Positions 15,969-25,995 of a DNA stretch of 64,000 nt are shown here, piece by piece (the stretch's first letter is position 1; each line of letters begins with the position of its first letter). The DNA is from Chitinophagaceae bacterium (GTDB taxonomy: Bacteria; Bacteroidota; Bacteroidia; Chitinophagales; Chitinophagaceae). The stretch spans positions 35,150 to 99,149 of the forward strand of contig JAIETM010000016.1 in the NCBI GenBank assembly GCA_019745155.1, given 5' to 3'. Both the position numbers and the translations under genes were made by a program. Under the pieces are notes generated by a model. That model had not been told where the DNA came from, did no database searches, and saw nothing but the letters and a program-made list of their open reading frames with translations.

Positions 15969-18086
15969 ATGGAGGTTAAAAAAGACATACTCTGGCGCGT
16001 ATACCTGGTGTTTATCCTGGTGATCGTAGTATGCTTGTTCATTTTTGGCAAGGCATTCTACATTCAACAGGTACAGGGTGCTTACTGGAGAAGTCTGAGT
16101 GATAGCTTGCATCAGGGAGTAGAAATCATCGAAGCAGAGCGTGGTACCATTTATAGTGAAGATGGTGAAATGCTGAGCACTAGTGTGCCAGAGTTTGATT
16201 TTTATATTGATTTCCGCGCAAAGGGGTTACGTGAAAATAATGGCAAACGTTTCCGCGAAAATTTAGACTCATTAAGCTATTGCTTATCCAATCTCTTCAA
16301 GGATATGACACCTGCCGAATACAAGCGTATGCTGCAGCAGGGTTACAAAGAGCAATTGGGTTATTTCCCATTGCGTAAGAAAGTGTCTTATCGCGAGTAT
16401 CAGCAGATCATGGAATTTCCGCTGGTGCGTCAAGGTAGAAACAAGAGTGGTTTTATTCCTGAGAATAGAAGCGTGCGCATGAATCCTTATCCCATGCTCG
16501 CTTTCAGAACCATTGGTTTGGCGAGAGATTCTTTCAAAGTAGGATTGGAATTATCTTATGATACGGTGCTGAAAGGCAGAAGCGGTAGAAGATTGGTACG
16601 CAGAATTGCCGGCGGTGTAGGTGTACCTGTTGAGGATGAGTCAATGCAGATCGAACCAGAGAATGGCAAGGATGTGGTAACAACGCTCGATGTATTCATT
16701 CAGGAAGTAACGGAGAATGCATTGTTGAAAATGATGACTGCTAACGAAGCAGTGCATGGTTGTGCTATCGTGATGGAAACGGCAACAGGTAAAATCAAAG
16801 CCATTGCTAATCTTGGTCGCAGAGCTGATGGTACATATTGGGAAGATTTTAATTACGCTATCAATCCTTCAGAGCCTGGTTCTACGATTAAGCTGGCAAC
16901 CATGATGGCTTTGTTAGAGGATAAGAAAGTTGGTTTGAACAATCAGGTGAATCTGGAAGGTGGTAAATGGCAGGTGGCCGATAGAACCGTATTTGATAGT
17001 GAGCAGCACGGTCGCAGCAACGTAACTGTAGAGCAGGCTTTTGAATTAAGCTCTAATGTGGGCATGGCAAAATTGGCACTGCAGCATTATGGCAACACGC
17101 CTTCACAGTTTATTCGTCACTTAAGTAAAATGCGTTTGGATACAGTAACGGGTATTGATCTGCGTGGTGAGCGTAATCCTGTTATCTACAAGCCAGGCAC
17201 ACGTTATTGGAGTTCGACTACTTTACCTTGGATGGCTTTCGGTTATAACTTATCTGTTAGTCCGCTCCAGACCTTGATGCTCTATAACGCCGTTGCGAAT
17301 AATGGAAAACTGGTGAAGCCATATCTGGTGAAATCGATCAAAGATCAAGGTGTTACGGTGCGCGAGTTTCAGCCAATCACATTGAATGATCAATTGGTAA
17401 GTGCACAAACGCTACAGCAATTGAAAGTTTGTCTGGAAGGTGTTTGTCATTCTGAATATGGTACAGCGAGAAGGTTATTCCAGAATGCCGCGTATAAAGC
17501 AGCGGGTAAAACAGGCACTTCATTGGTAGCGGATGGCAATCGTGGCTATGCCGATAAAATTTATCAATCATCATTTGCAGGTTATTTCCCAGCGGATAAT
17601 CCGCAGTACAGCTGTATCGTGGTGATTCGTAATAAACCGCAAGCATTGAAGTTTTACGGTGCAGATGTAGCTGGTCCGGTATTCAGAGAAATCGCTGACA
17701 GATTGTATGCAACCTATGTCCGTGGCGTTGATAAGAAGACAAACAGTAATCAATCTGATAGCAGCTTTTTCCGCTATGCGGGATACAAGCAGGATTTACA
17801 GCTCGTGACTAATAAGCTGAATATCCGATTCAAAGATTCTACCGGCAGAGCAGATGAGTGGATGCAACTGCAATCTGTAAACAAGCAAGTCTATGCTGGT
17901 AAGTTGCCCATGCAGCAGCAAAAAATGCCAGCATTGAAAGGAATGGCACTGAAAGATGCTGTCTACGCTTGTGAGAATATGGGCTTGAAAGTGCAGGTGC
18001 ATGGAAGTGGTAAAGTGCAGCAACAATCTGTATTGGCAGGACAGCCTATTGCAAAAGGACAATTGATTCAACTGGAGCTAAACTAA
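15969..18086 (+). CDS. ftsI: FtsI-type class B penicillin-binding protein with PASTA domain
   Basis: This septal peptidoglycan transpeptidase has 705 residues. A single N-terminal membrane anchor (about 10-30) is followed by a pedestal domain (about 55-230) and the transpeptidase domain. Active-site motifs are complete: Ser305-x-x-Lys308 in SEPGSTIK, Ser361/Ser362-Asn363 (SSN), and Lys514-Thr515-Gly516 in AGKTGTS. The C-terminal 65 or so residues form a single PASTA-like domain (ALKGMALKDAVYACENMGL), a feature more familiar from Gram-positive PBPs and Spo-type FtsI proteins but common in Bacteroidota dcw clusters. It lies 9 bp after ftsL, and murE follows after 1 bp. Confidence 0.95.
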   Translation: MEVKKDILWRVYLVFILVIVVCLFIFGKAFYIQQVQGAYWRSLSDSLHQGVEIIEAERGTIYSEDGEMLSTSVPEFDFYIDFRAKGLRENNGKRFRENLDSLSYCLSNLFKDMTPAEYKRMLQQGYKEQLGYFPLRKKVSYREYQQIMEFPLVRQGRNKSGFIPENRSVRMNPYPMLAFRTIGLARDSFKVGLELSYDTVLKGRSGRRLVRRIAGGVGVPVEDESMQIEPENGKDVVTTLDVFIQEVTENALLKMMTANEAVHGCAIVMETATGKIKAIANLGRRADGTYWEDFNYAINPSEPGSTIKLATMMALLEDKKVGLNNQVNLEGGKWQVADRTVFDSEQHGRSNVTVEQAFELSSNVGMAKLALQHYGNTPSQFIRHLSKMRLDTVTGIDLRGERNPVIYKPGTRYWSSTTLPWMAFGYNLSVSPLQTLMLYNAVANNGKLVKPYLVKSIKDQGVTVREFQPITLNDQLVSAQTLQQLKVCLEGVCHSEYGTARRLFQNAAYKAAGKTGTSLVADGNRGYADKIYQSSFAGYFPADNPQYSCIVVIRNKPQALKFYGADVAGPVFREIADRLYATYVRGVDKKTNSNQSDSSFFRYAGYKQDLQLVTNKLNIRFKDSTGRADEWMQLQSVNKQVYAGKLPMQQQKMPALKGMALKDAVYACENMGLKVQVHGSGKVQQQSVLAGQPIAKGQLIQLELN

Positions 18087-18087
18087 T

Positions 18088-19551
18088 ATGGCAATATTAA
18101 AAGACATATTGTACAAAGTGCGCCTTCAGGAGGTGATCGGTAGCACACAGCTGGAGATCAAAGCTGTGCACATCGATTCTCGAAAAGTGCAGGCTGGCGA
18201 TTTGTTTATTGCCATCAAGGGCGTGCAGACAGATGGTCATCAGTTTATTGCAACAGCTATTCAACAGGGTGCTAGCGCGATTGTGTGTGAAAATATGCCT
18301 GCTGATATGGTAGAAGGTGTGGTTTATGTGCAGACTGCCAATGCACAAGAAGCAGCAGCCTATATCGCTACTAATTTTTATCAGCATCCTTCATCGAAAA
18401 TCAAACTAGTAGGTGTTACTGGTACAAATGGTAAAACCACTATCGCTACTGTATTATTTAAGTTGTTTTCCAAACTGGGCTATCGTTGCGGTCTTATCAG
18501 TACGGTACAAAACCAGATTGGCGAAAACATCGTTCCTGCAACCCATACTACACCTGATGCCATTAGTCTAAACGCATTGCTGGCACAAATGGTAGAAGCT
18601 GGTTGTACCCATGTGTTCATGGAATGTAGCAGCCATGCCATTCATCAGCATCGTATCACGGGCTTGCAATTTGCCGGAGCCATCTTCAGCAATATCACCC
18701 ACGATCATTTGGATTACCACAAGACTTTCGATGAGTATATCCGTGTGAAGAAAGCTTTCTTCGATGGCCTGGGTAATGAAGCATTCGCTATCTCTAATGC
18801 TGATGATAAGCGTGGCACTGTGATGTTACAGAATACGAGCGCTAAGACCTATTACTATGCGCTGAAGACAGCTGCTGCTTTCAAAGGAAAGATTCTGGAT
18901 AATGCGTTAACCGGTTTACAAATGCTGGTGAATGAGCAAGAAGTGCATTTTCGTTTGATTGGTGAATTCAATGCCTACAACTTGTTAGCGGTTTATGGTG
19001 CTGCGATTTGCTTGGGTGAAGAGCGCAATCAAGTATTAACAGTACTCAGCATGCTGAGTGGTGCAGAAGGCAGGTTTGAATATACCATCAGTGCACAGCG
19101 CATTGTAGGAATTGTGGACTATGCGCATACGCCAGATGCTTTGGAAAATGTATTGGCGACCATTAAAAAGTTACGCAAAGGTCATGAGCAAGTGATTACT
19201 GTTGTTGGCTGTGGTGGTGATAGAGACAAAACCAAGCGTCCTATCATGGCGCAGGTGGCTTGTGATCTGAGTGATCGTGTGATTCTGACAAGTGATAATC
19301 CCAGAACCGAAGATCCGCAGGCGATACTGCAGGATATGGAAGCTGGATTGAATAGTGCAGCAAAAAGAAAATACATCTCTATCGTGGATAGAAAGGAAGC
19401 CATTAAAACGGCGGTGAGTTTGGCTGGTCCGGAAGACATTATTCTGGTAGCCGGTAAGGGGCATGAGAAGTATCAAGACATCAAAGGCGTAAAACATCCT
19501 TTTGATGACAAAGCTGTACTGGCTGAGCAATTTGAATTACTAGGTAAGTAG
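18088..19551 (+). CDS. murE: MurE, UDP-MurNAc-tripeptide ligase (meso-diaminopimelate type)
   Basis: MurE adds the third amino acid to UDP-MurNAc-L-Ala-D-Glu. The P-loop GTNGKTT is at residues 112-118. The substrate-selecting motif reads Asp403-Asn404-Pro405-Arg406 (DNPR), which in this family marks meso-diaminopimelate rather than lysine as substrate, so the peptidoglycan is expected to be DAP-type. Its 487 residues match the family length. Cytoplasmic enzyme; mraY follows after 37 bp. Confidence 0.96.
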   Translation: MAILKDILYKVRLQEVIGSTQLEIKAVHIDSRKVQAGDLFIAIKGVQTDGHQFIATAIQQGASAIVCENMPADMVEGVVYVQTANAQEAAAYIATNFYQHPSSKIKLVGVTGTNGKTTIATVLFKLFSKLGYRCGLISTVQNQIGENIVPATHTTPDAISLNALLAQMVEAGCTHVFMECSSHAIHQHRITGLQFAGAIFSNITHDHLDYHKTFDEYIRVKKAFFDGLGNEAFAISNADDKRGTVMLQNTSAKTYYYALKTAAAFKGKILDNALTGLQMLVNEQEVHFRLIGEFNAYNLLAVYGAAICLGEERNQVLTVLSMLSGAEGRFEYTISAQRIVGIVDYAHTPDALENVLATIKKLRKGHEQVITVVGCGGDRDKTKRPIMAQVACDLSDRVILTSDNPRTEDPQAILQDMEAGLNSAAKRKYISIVDRKEAIKTAVSLAGPEDIILVAGKGHEKYQDIKGVKHPFDDKAVLAEQFELLGK

Positions 19552-19588
19552 GTAACTACTTATCGGAAATATATAAACCGTACCCACT

Positions 19589-20905
19589 ATGCTGTACCAT
19601 TTATTTACATGGTTACACGAGCAATTTAATATCAGCGGAACCGGACTGTTTCAGTACCTGACTTTCCGCATTGCGATGGCAATTTTGTTATCGCTCTTTA
19701 TTGCTACTGTATATGGTAAGCGTATCATCAACTTTCTGAAGAACCATCAGATTGGTGAGAGCGTGCGCGATCTTGGTTTGGCAGGTGAGCAGCAGAAAAA
19801 AGGAACACCAACGATGGGTGGTGTAATCATCCTGCTGGCGATTATCATTCCAACATTGTTGTTTGCGAATCTGGATAAAGTGTATATCCGACTGATGTTG
19901 CTCTGTACGGTATGGTTGGGCTTGATTGGTTTTTTAGATGATTATTTCAAAATCAAAGCACGCAAATCAGCACAAGCAAAAGGTGAGGCTTACAAGAAAA
20001 AAGACAGTGATGGATTGGCCGGTATTTCAAAAATCATCGGTCAGGTAGGTCTGGGTATCATCATCGGCGCAACATTGTATTTCAATAACTCAGTTACGGT
20101 TGAGCGAGAAATCATTGGTTCTGCAACTGTCGTAGGTGCATTAAAGCAAGGTGAACGTTTGGCAAAAGACAGTAATGTAATCACGCGTCAAATGGATGGC
20201 GTTGAAAGAAGTTTTGTAAAAGTAAAAACGCCAATCACCACGATTCCGTTTGTGAAGAATCATGAGTTCAACTACTCTAAGTTGATTTCCTGGATGGGTA
20301 ATGGTGCAGAGCAATTCACTTGGATCATTTATATCCTGATTGTGGTGTTTATTGTAACGGCTGTATCAAACGGCGCGAATATCACAGATGGTTTAGATGG
20401 CTTAGCAGCAGGTGTAAGTGCCATCATAGGTGCAGCACTGGGTGTATTTGTATACGTGAGTGGTAACTACAAGTTTGCAGATTACCTGAACGTAATGTAT
20501 ATCCCTAACCTGGGTGAGCTGTCCATCTTTATTGGTGCATTCGTTGGTGCTTGTATCGGGTTCCTCTGGTACAATGCTTATCCCGCACAAGTATTCATGG
20601 GCGATACAGGAAGTCTTGCACTCGGTGGCATCATCGCTTCACTGGCCATCATCGTGCGCAAAGAATTATTGATTCCTATTTTCTGTGGTGTGTTCTTGAT
20701 TGAAAACCTGAGCGTGATTATTCAGGTGAGCTATTTCAAGTACACCAAGAAAAAATATGGAGAGGGGCGAAGGGTATTCCTGATGAGTCCGCTCCACCAT
20801 CACTACCAGAAGAAAGGTTTTCACGAGAGCAAGATTGCTGTGCGTTTCTGGATCATCACCATTCTCTGTGTAGTTGCTTCTATCATGACTTTAAAGATTC
20901 GATAA
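19589..20905 (+). CDS. mraY: MraY, phospho-MurNAc-pentapeptide translocase
   Basis: MraY is an integral membrane enzyme that transfers phospho-MurNAc-pentapeptide to undecaprenyl phosphate, giving lipid I. Motifs are [28 protein letters not shown] (Asp267) and the histidine motif [11 protein letters not shown]. At 438 residues it is about 75 longer than the E. coli enzyme (360). The extra length is a hydrophilic segment around residues 165-235, between membrane helices, which seems usual for this phylum. Its TAA stop is followed by one codon (ACA) and then the TTG start of murD in the same frame. Confidence 0.96.
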   Translation: MLYHLFTWLHEQFNISGTGLFQYLTFRIAMAILLSLFIATVYGKRIINFLKNHQIGESVRDLGLAGEQQKKGTPTMGGVIILLAIIIPTLLFANLDKVYIRLMLLCTVWLGLIGFLDDYFKIKARKSAQAKGEAYKKKDSDGLAGISKIIGQVGLGIIIGATLYFNNSVTVEREIIGSATVVGALKQGERLAKDSNVITRQMDGVERSFVKVKTPITTIPFVKNHEFNYSKLISWMGNGAEQFTWIIYILIVVFIVTAVSNGANITDGLDGLAAGVSAIIGAALGVFVYVSGNYKFADYLNVMYIPNLGELSIFIGAFVGACIGFLWYNAYPAQVFMGDTGSLALGGIIASLAIIVRKELLIPIFCGVFLIENLSVIIQVSYFKYTKKKYGEGRRVFLMSPLHHHYQKKGFHESKIAVRFWIITILCVVASIMTLKIR

Positions 20906-20908
20906 ACA

Positions 20909-22249
20909 TTGGCATACAGACTTGTCATATTAGGTGGAGGTGAAAGCGGCGTAGGTGCTGCACTGCTCGGCAAACAGCAGGGATACGATGTATTCCTCAG
21001 CGATGGCGGCAGTCTGAAGCAGGCGTATCGCGATAAGCTGCAAGCCAATGGTATTGCTTTCGAAGAAGGTAAGCATACTGCTGAACTGATTCTGAATGCT
21101 GATGAAGTGATGAAGAGTCCCGGTATACCTGAGAAAAATGAATTGGTGAAAGCCATTCGTGCCAATGGTATTCCAGTGATTAGTGAGATTGAACTGGCGT
21201 ATCGTTTTAAAGGTGAGAGCAAAATCATTGCGATTACTGGTAGCAATGGTAAAACCACTACGACTTCTTTGATTTATCATATCTGCAAAACTGCGGGACT
21301 GGATTGCGCACTGGTGGGCAATATCGGTTACTCTTTTGCAGGCCAGGTGGCAGAAGATCCAAAGCCTCTATACGTGGCTGAGATCAGTTCTTTCCAGCTG
21401 GATGATATCAAGACCTTTCGTGCAGATGTAGCAGTACTGCTGAATATCACGGAAGACCATCTGGACAGATACGACTACAAGTTCGAGAACTATGTGCACA
21501 GCAAGTTCCGCGTTATCGAGAACCAGACTAGCAGCGATTATTTCATCTACTGTGCAGATGATGAAGTGATCACTAAACAATTGTCTCTACTAACAACCCA
21601 TACTAACCCACTACCATTCTCTATGAAACAAGAAATCAAATCCGGCGGCTACATCAAAGGCGACAAGATGATGATCAGAGTACAGGAAGAACGCGTAAGC
21701 ATGAGCATTTATGACTTTGCGTTAAAAGGCAAACACAACGGATACAACACCATGGCAGCAGGTATTGCAGCAGCTACCATTGGTATCCGAAAGGAAAAGA
21801 TCCGCGAAGCGGTGAACAATTTCCATGCATTGGAGCACCGTATGGAATTCGTGGCCATGGTACGTGGCGTTGAGTTTGTGAACGATAGCAAAGCAACCAA
21901 CGTAAACAGCACCTGGTATGCACTGGAAAGCATGAGCAAACCAACAGTGTTGATTCTCGGTGGTGTGGACAAGGGTAATGATTATGAATTGCTCACTGAT
22001 CTGGCAAAGGAAAAAGTAAAAGCCATCGTTTGTCTGGGTACGGACAACAGCAAGATCATTGCAGCTTTCAAAGATGTGGTACCGGTAATTGTAGAGACAG
22101 ATAATGCAAAGAAAGCAGTGAACGCAGCTTTCAAACTGGCAGAGAAAGGTGATGCAGTATTGCTGAGCCCTGCATGTGCCAGCTTCGATCTCTTCAAGAA
22201 TTATGAAGACAGAGGTACTCAGTTTAAAAATGCGGTGAAAGAACTGTAA
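20909..22249 (+). CDS. murD: MurD, UDP-MurNAc-L-Ala:D-Glu ligase
   Basis: This cytoplasmic Mur ligase has an N-terminal Rossmann part (LVILGGGESGVGAAL), a P-loop GSNGKTT at residues 111-117 and the C-terminal ligase domain (VNDSKATN, ILGGVDKG, LLSPACASFDLF). Its 446 residues match the family. Translation must begin at TTG 20909: the same frame is closed by the mraY stop 3 bp upstream and the next in-frame ATG is near residue 68, beyond the conserved glycine loop. The very short gap suggests coupling to mraY translation. Confidence 0.95.
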   Translation: MAYRLVILGGGESGVGAALLGKQQGYDVFLSDGGSLKQAYRDKLQANGIAFEEGKHTAELILNADEVMKSPGIPEKNELVKAIRANGIPVISEIELAYRFKGESKIIAITGSNGKTTTTSLIYHICKTAGLDCALVGNIGYSFAGQVAEDPKPLYVAEISSFQLDDIKTFRADVAVLLNITEDHLDRYDYKFENYVHSKFRVIENQTSSDYFIYCADDEVITKQLSLLTTHTNPLPFSMKQEIKSGGYIKGDKMMIRVQEERVSMSIYDFALKGKHNGYNTMAAGIAAATIGIRKEKIREAVNNFHALEHRMEFVAMVRGVEFVNDSKATNVNSTWYALESMSKPTVLILGGVDKGNDYELLTDLAKEKVKAIVCLGTDNSKIIAAFKDVVPVIVETDNAKKAVNAAFKLAEKGDAVLLSPACASFDLFKNYEDRGTQFKNAVKEL

Positions 22250-22260
22250 TTCTTGAAAGG

Positions 22261-23556
22261 ATGTTAGGCAATACAGCAGATAAGCTATTTAGTGAAATCC
22301 CCAGCCCACGTGGTGTTCAGCGCGAGCTGATTGGTCGTGCCCGTGGCGACAAATACATCTGGGGTATTGTATTGCTATTGTCTTTGATTTCTATTCTGGT
22401 AGTGTATAGTGCTACGGGATCGCTTGCCTATAAAATGTATCGCGGCAATACGTCTATCTATTTATTCAAGCAGGTGTCTTTTACCATGTTGGGTTTGATG
22501 GTGATTTATTTCCTGCACCGCATCAACTATACCATCTTCTCTAGGATTGCTGCTTTATTATTCTGGATTTCTATTCCGTTATTGATTTATACCCTCTTTT
22601 TTGGTGCGCGTATCAACGAGGGCAGCAGATGGATTAAGTTGCCGGTGATTAACATGACCATCCAGACAAGTGATTTTGCTAAGTTGGCCTTGTTCATGTA
22701 TATCTCCAGACAAATGAGTAAGCGTCAGGAAACCATCAAGGATTTCAAAAAAGGTTTTCTGCCTGTGATTACGCCGGTGATTGTAATCTGCGCCCTCATC
22801 ATGCCGGCCAACTTGTCAAACGCATTGTTAACTGGTGCAACTTCATTGTTACTGATGTTTATCGGTCGCGTCAGTCTGCGTCATATTCTATTAACGATTG
22901 GTCTTGCTTTGATACCAGTAGCATTTATTGTTTCAGTAGCTGTTATGACTTACGATAAAAAGCAGGTTACGGCAGATAAACTAGAGACAGCTGAAAAGAT
23001 GAAATCCGTTGGGCGCTTTGGCACTTGGGTGAAGCGTGTACAGGATTTCATGTATGCAAAAGATACGGAAGTGCCTTATCAGGTACAGCAGGCAAAAATT
23101 GCGATTGCGAATGGTGGTGTAGTGATGGGGTTGGGGCCTGGTAATAGTCGCCAGCGCAATTATTTACCACAAGCCTATAACGACTTTATTTTCTCGGTGA
23201 TTATTGAAGAATATGGATTGCTGGGTGCAGCATTCATTATGATTGTCTACATCATCTTTTTATTCCGCTGTATCCGCATCTTCAGAAAATGTCCTTATGC
23301 ATTTGGTGCATTCCTTGCATTGGGATTAAGCTTCACCATGATCATTCAGGCTTTGGCCAATATGGCGGTGAATGTAAACTTGGTACCTGTTACCGGTGTA
23401 ACACTGCCGCTGGTGAGTATGGGTGGTAGCTCATATTTATTCATGTGTGCGTCTATTGGAATTATACTGAGTGTTGCACGTAACGTAGAACAGCTGGAAG
23501 GTAAAGAGCCTGCTCCGGCAATGGTTTCACCTCAAAATCCTGTGAACAATGGCTAA
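22261..23556 (+). CDS. ftsW: FtsW, SEDS-family septal peptidoglycan polymerase
   Basis: This 431-residue polytopic SEDS protein polymerises glycan strands from lipid II together with the FtsI-type PBP. Visible motifs are VVYSATG after the first membrane segment, GSRWIKL, GLGPGNSRQRNYLPQAYNDFIFSVIIEE cut here to its core features (an N-Y-LP-A-x-x-DF-F block followed by EE), and the P-V-TG-LPL-S-GG-S block near the C-terminus. A hydrophilic region around 225-270 is the large periplasmic loop. It overlaps murG by 8 bp. Confidence 0.95.
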   Translation: MLGNTADKLFSEIPSPRGVQRELIGRARGDKYIWGIVLLLSLISILVVYSATGSLAYKMYRGNTSIYLFKQVSFTMLGLMVIYFLHRINYTIFSRIAALLFWISIPLLIYTLFFGARINEGSRWIKLPVINMTIQTSDFAKLALFMYISRQMSKRQETIKDFKKGFLPVITPVIVICALIMPANLSNALLTGATSLLLMFIGRVSLRHILLTIGLALIPVAFIVSVAVMTYDKKQVTADKLETAEKMKSVGRFGTWVKRVQDFMYAKDTEVPYQVQQAKIAIANGGVVMGLGPGNSRQRNYLPQAYNDFIFSVIIEEYGLLGAAFIMIVYIIFLFRCIRIFRKCPYAFGAFLALGLSFTMIIQALANMAVNVNLVPVTGVTLPLVSMGGSSYLFMCASIGIILSVARNVEQLEGKEPAPAMVSPQNPVNNG

Positions 23557-24640
23557 GATCATTATTGCAGGAGGTGGAACAGGCGGACATATTTTTCCCG
23601 CAGTTGCTATTGCCAATGCTTTGAAGCAGTTGGAGCCGGCAACAGAGATTTTGTTTGTAGGCGCCAAAGGCAAGATGGAGATGGAGAAAGTGCCGCAAGC
23701 TGGATATCGCATTGAAGGATTAGACATTGCTGGATTTAATCGTGCTTCTTTATTGAGCAATATTGGTTTGCCTTTTAAGTTGATCAAGAGTTTCTTTCAA
23801 GTAAGAACCATTTTTCAGTCCTTCAAGCCCGATGCTTGTATTGGGGTAGGTGGTTATTCTACTTTCCCCGTATTGAAGCTAGCGCAGCAAAAGGGCATAC
23901 CTACGTTTATACACGAATCCAATTCATTCGCTGGAAAGAGTAATATTTTATTAGGCAAGAAAGCAACTAAAGTGTTTACGGGCACTTCCAATATGGAGCA
24001 GTTCTTTCCTGCAGCAAAAATTCAGGTAACAGGCAATCCGGTTCGCGCAAGTATTGCACATAATAGACCAACCAAACAAACTGCAGTTACAGCTTTTGGT
24101 TTAGATGCAAATAAGCCTACCATATTAGCTATCGGGGGCAGTTTGGGTGCGCGCAGCATCAATGCTGCTTTGGCTGCAGGATTGAATGCAATTGAAGCTG
24201 CAGGTGTGCAGTTGATTTGGCAAACAGGTAAAACAACGGCTGCGCAGTTTAAAGAGCAAGCTGCAGGCAGAAGCAATATATGGTGTGATGCATTCATCAA
24301 TCAAATGGAGCAGGCATATGCGGCTGCAGATGTGGTGATCAGCAGAGCTGGTGCTATGTCAGTTGCAGAACTCTGTGTGGTAGCCAAGCCAGCCATTTTT
24401 GTACCCTTTCCACATGCAGCAGAAGATCATCAAACCGTGAATGCTATGCACTTGGTGAGTCAGGGTGCAGCATTATTGGTGAAAGATGCAGAAGCTAGTG
24501 ATAAACTGGTATCTACAGCATTATCATTGGTAAAGGATGCTAGCAGATGTGCAGCATTACAAGAGAAGATTGCTGCACTAGCGATTACAGATGCAGATGT
24601 GGTGGTAGCAAAATCCATTCTTCATTATTTGAAAAAATAG
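23549..24640 (+). CDS. murG: MurG, lipid II synthase (GT28)
   Basis: MurG is a peripheral inner-membrane glycosyltransferase that adds GlcNAc from UDP-GlcNAc to lipid I. The N-terminal loop GGGTGGHIFPA (residues 8-18), the second glycine-rich VGGYSTFP, FIHESNSFAGKSN, and the donor-site GGSLGARSIN and SRAGAMSVAEL blocks are all present. At 363 residues it has standard length. Overlapping ftsW by 8 bp suggests translational coupling, and murC starts 1 bp after its stop. Confidence 0.96.
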   Translation: MAKIIIAGGGTGGHIFPAVAIANALKQLEPATEILFVGAKGKMEMEKVPQAGYRIEGLDIAGFNRASLLSNIGLPFKLIKSFFQVRTIFQSFKPDACIGVGGYSTFPVLKLAQQKGIPTFIHESNSFAGKSNILLGKKATKVFTGTSNMEQFFPAAKIQVTGNPVRASIAHNRPTKQTAVTAFGLDANKPTILAIGGSLGARSINAALAAGLNAIEAAGVQLIWQTGKTTAAQFKEQAAGRSNIWCDAFINQMEQAYAAADVVISRAGAMSVAELCVVAKPAIFVPFPHAAEDHQTVNAMHLVSQGAALLVKDAEASDKLVSTALSLVKDASRCAALQEKIAALAITDADVVVAKSILHYLKK

Positions 24641-24641
24641 C

Positions 24642-25994
24642 ATGATTAGTCTGAACGATATCAAACATATTTACTTCATCGGCATCGGCGGTATTGGCAT
24701 GAGTGCACTTGCGCGCTACTTCCATTCGCGTGGGGTAGTAGTGCGCGGCTACGATAGAACAGCCACTCCACTCACCCGAGAGTTGGAAGCTGCCGGTATG
24801 GATATCCACTACGAAGACAATATTGCTTTGTTGTCGAAAGAAGCAGATGCAGTTGTGTATACACCTGCTATTCCGGCCAATCACACTGAATTGAATTATT
24901 ATCGCGACAATGGCTATGTGGTCGCCAAGCGCAGCGATGTATTGCAATGGATTACAGAAAGTAGTTTTAATGTCTGCATTGGTGGTACGCATGGTAAAAC
25001 AACCATCACCACCATGACTGCGCATTTGCTGCGTGATACTGGTTTTGGCTGTAATGCTTTTCTCGGTGGTATCGCAGCTAACTATGGTACCAATTTCTGG
25101 AGCAGCGATCAGAACAATGTAGTGGTAGAAGCGGACGAATACGATAGAAGTTTCCTGAAACTCTCTCCGGATATTGCTGTCATCACAGCGATGGATCCGG
25201 ATCATCTGGATATATATGGTACACCACAAGCAGTTGAAGATGCTTTTGTACAGTTTACACAGAAAGTAAAGTCCGGTGGTTGCTTGATCTATAAGTTCGG
25301 ATTAAGCAGAGCTGCTGACTTGAAGGCAAGCCATACGTATAGCTATCACCTCAGCGATACTAGTGCAGATGTCTATGCACTGAATATTCGTGTGTTTGAT
25401 GGTGAGTACACATTTGATGTGCAAGGTAAGGGTTGGACTTTAACCGATGTAGTGCTCACCATGGGTGGTTTACACAATATTGAAAATGCACTGGCTGCAA
25501 TTACGGTTGCCAAGCATTTGCATATTGCTGATGAGCAAATCAAAGCAGCAGTGGCAAATTTCAAAGGTGTGAAGCGTCGCTTTGAATATATCCTGAAGAA
25601 CGAGCGTCATATCCTGATTGATGATTATGCCCATCATCCGGAAGAATTGCGTGCCTTGATTAGTGGTGTGCGCAGTTTGTATAAGCAAAAAATCACCCTC
25701 GTTTTTCAACCGCATTTGTTTAGCAGAACAAAAGATCTCTCCACTGAATTTGCAGCAAGTTTGGATATGGCAGATGAAGTAATCCTGTTACCCATCTATC
25801 CTGCCAGAGAGTTGCCCATGGAGGGTGTTACCAGTAGTTTGATTCTGGATCAAATGCAGTTAACGCGCAAGCAGATACTTGATAAGGAATCGATGCTGAC
25901 TTATATAGAAAAGAATCAGCCAGGTTTATTGGTAATGGCTGGAGCCGGAGATATTGATGCATTAGTAAACCCTGTAAAACAAGTGTTGCAATAA
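24642..25994 (+). CDS. murC: MurC, UDP-N-acetylmuramate:L-alanine ligase
   Basis: This first Mur ligase joins L-Ala to UDP-MurNAc in the cytoplasm. Motifs: FIGIGGIGMSALAR near residue 12, P-loop GTHGKTT at 115-121, EADEYDRSFL, and DDYAHHPEEL in the C-terminal domain. It has 450 residues. The related Mpl ligase shares many motifs, but the position within the dcw cluster beside murG and ftsQ and the typical length support MurC. MurB and MurF genes are not in the window. Confidence 0.95.
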   Translation: MISLNDIKHIYFIGIGGIGMSALARYFHSRGVVVRGYDRTATPLTRELEAAGMDIHYEDNIALLSKEADAVVYTPAIPANHTELNYYRDNGYVVAKRSDVLQWITESSFNVCIGGTHGKTTITTMTAHLLRDTGFGCNAFLGGIAANYGTNFWSSDQNNVVVEADEYDRSFLKLSPDIAVITAMDPDHLDIYGTPQAVEDAFVQFTQKVKSGGCLIYKFGLSRAADLKASHTYSYHLSDTSADVYALNIRVFDGEYTFDVQGKGWTLTDVVLTMGGLHNIENALAAITVAKHLHIADEQIKAAVANFKGVKRRFEYILKNERHILIDDYAHHPEELRALISGVRSLYKQKITLVFQPHLFSRTKDLSTEFAASLDMADEVILLPIYPARELPMEGVTSSLILDQMQLTRKQILDKESMLTYIEKNQPGLLVMAGAGDIDALVNPVKQVLQ

Positions 25995-25995
25995 G

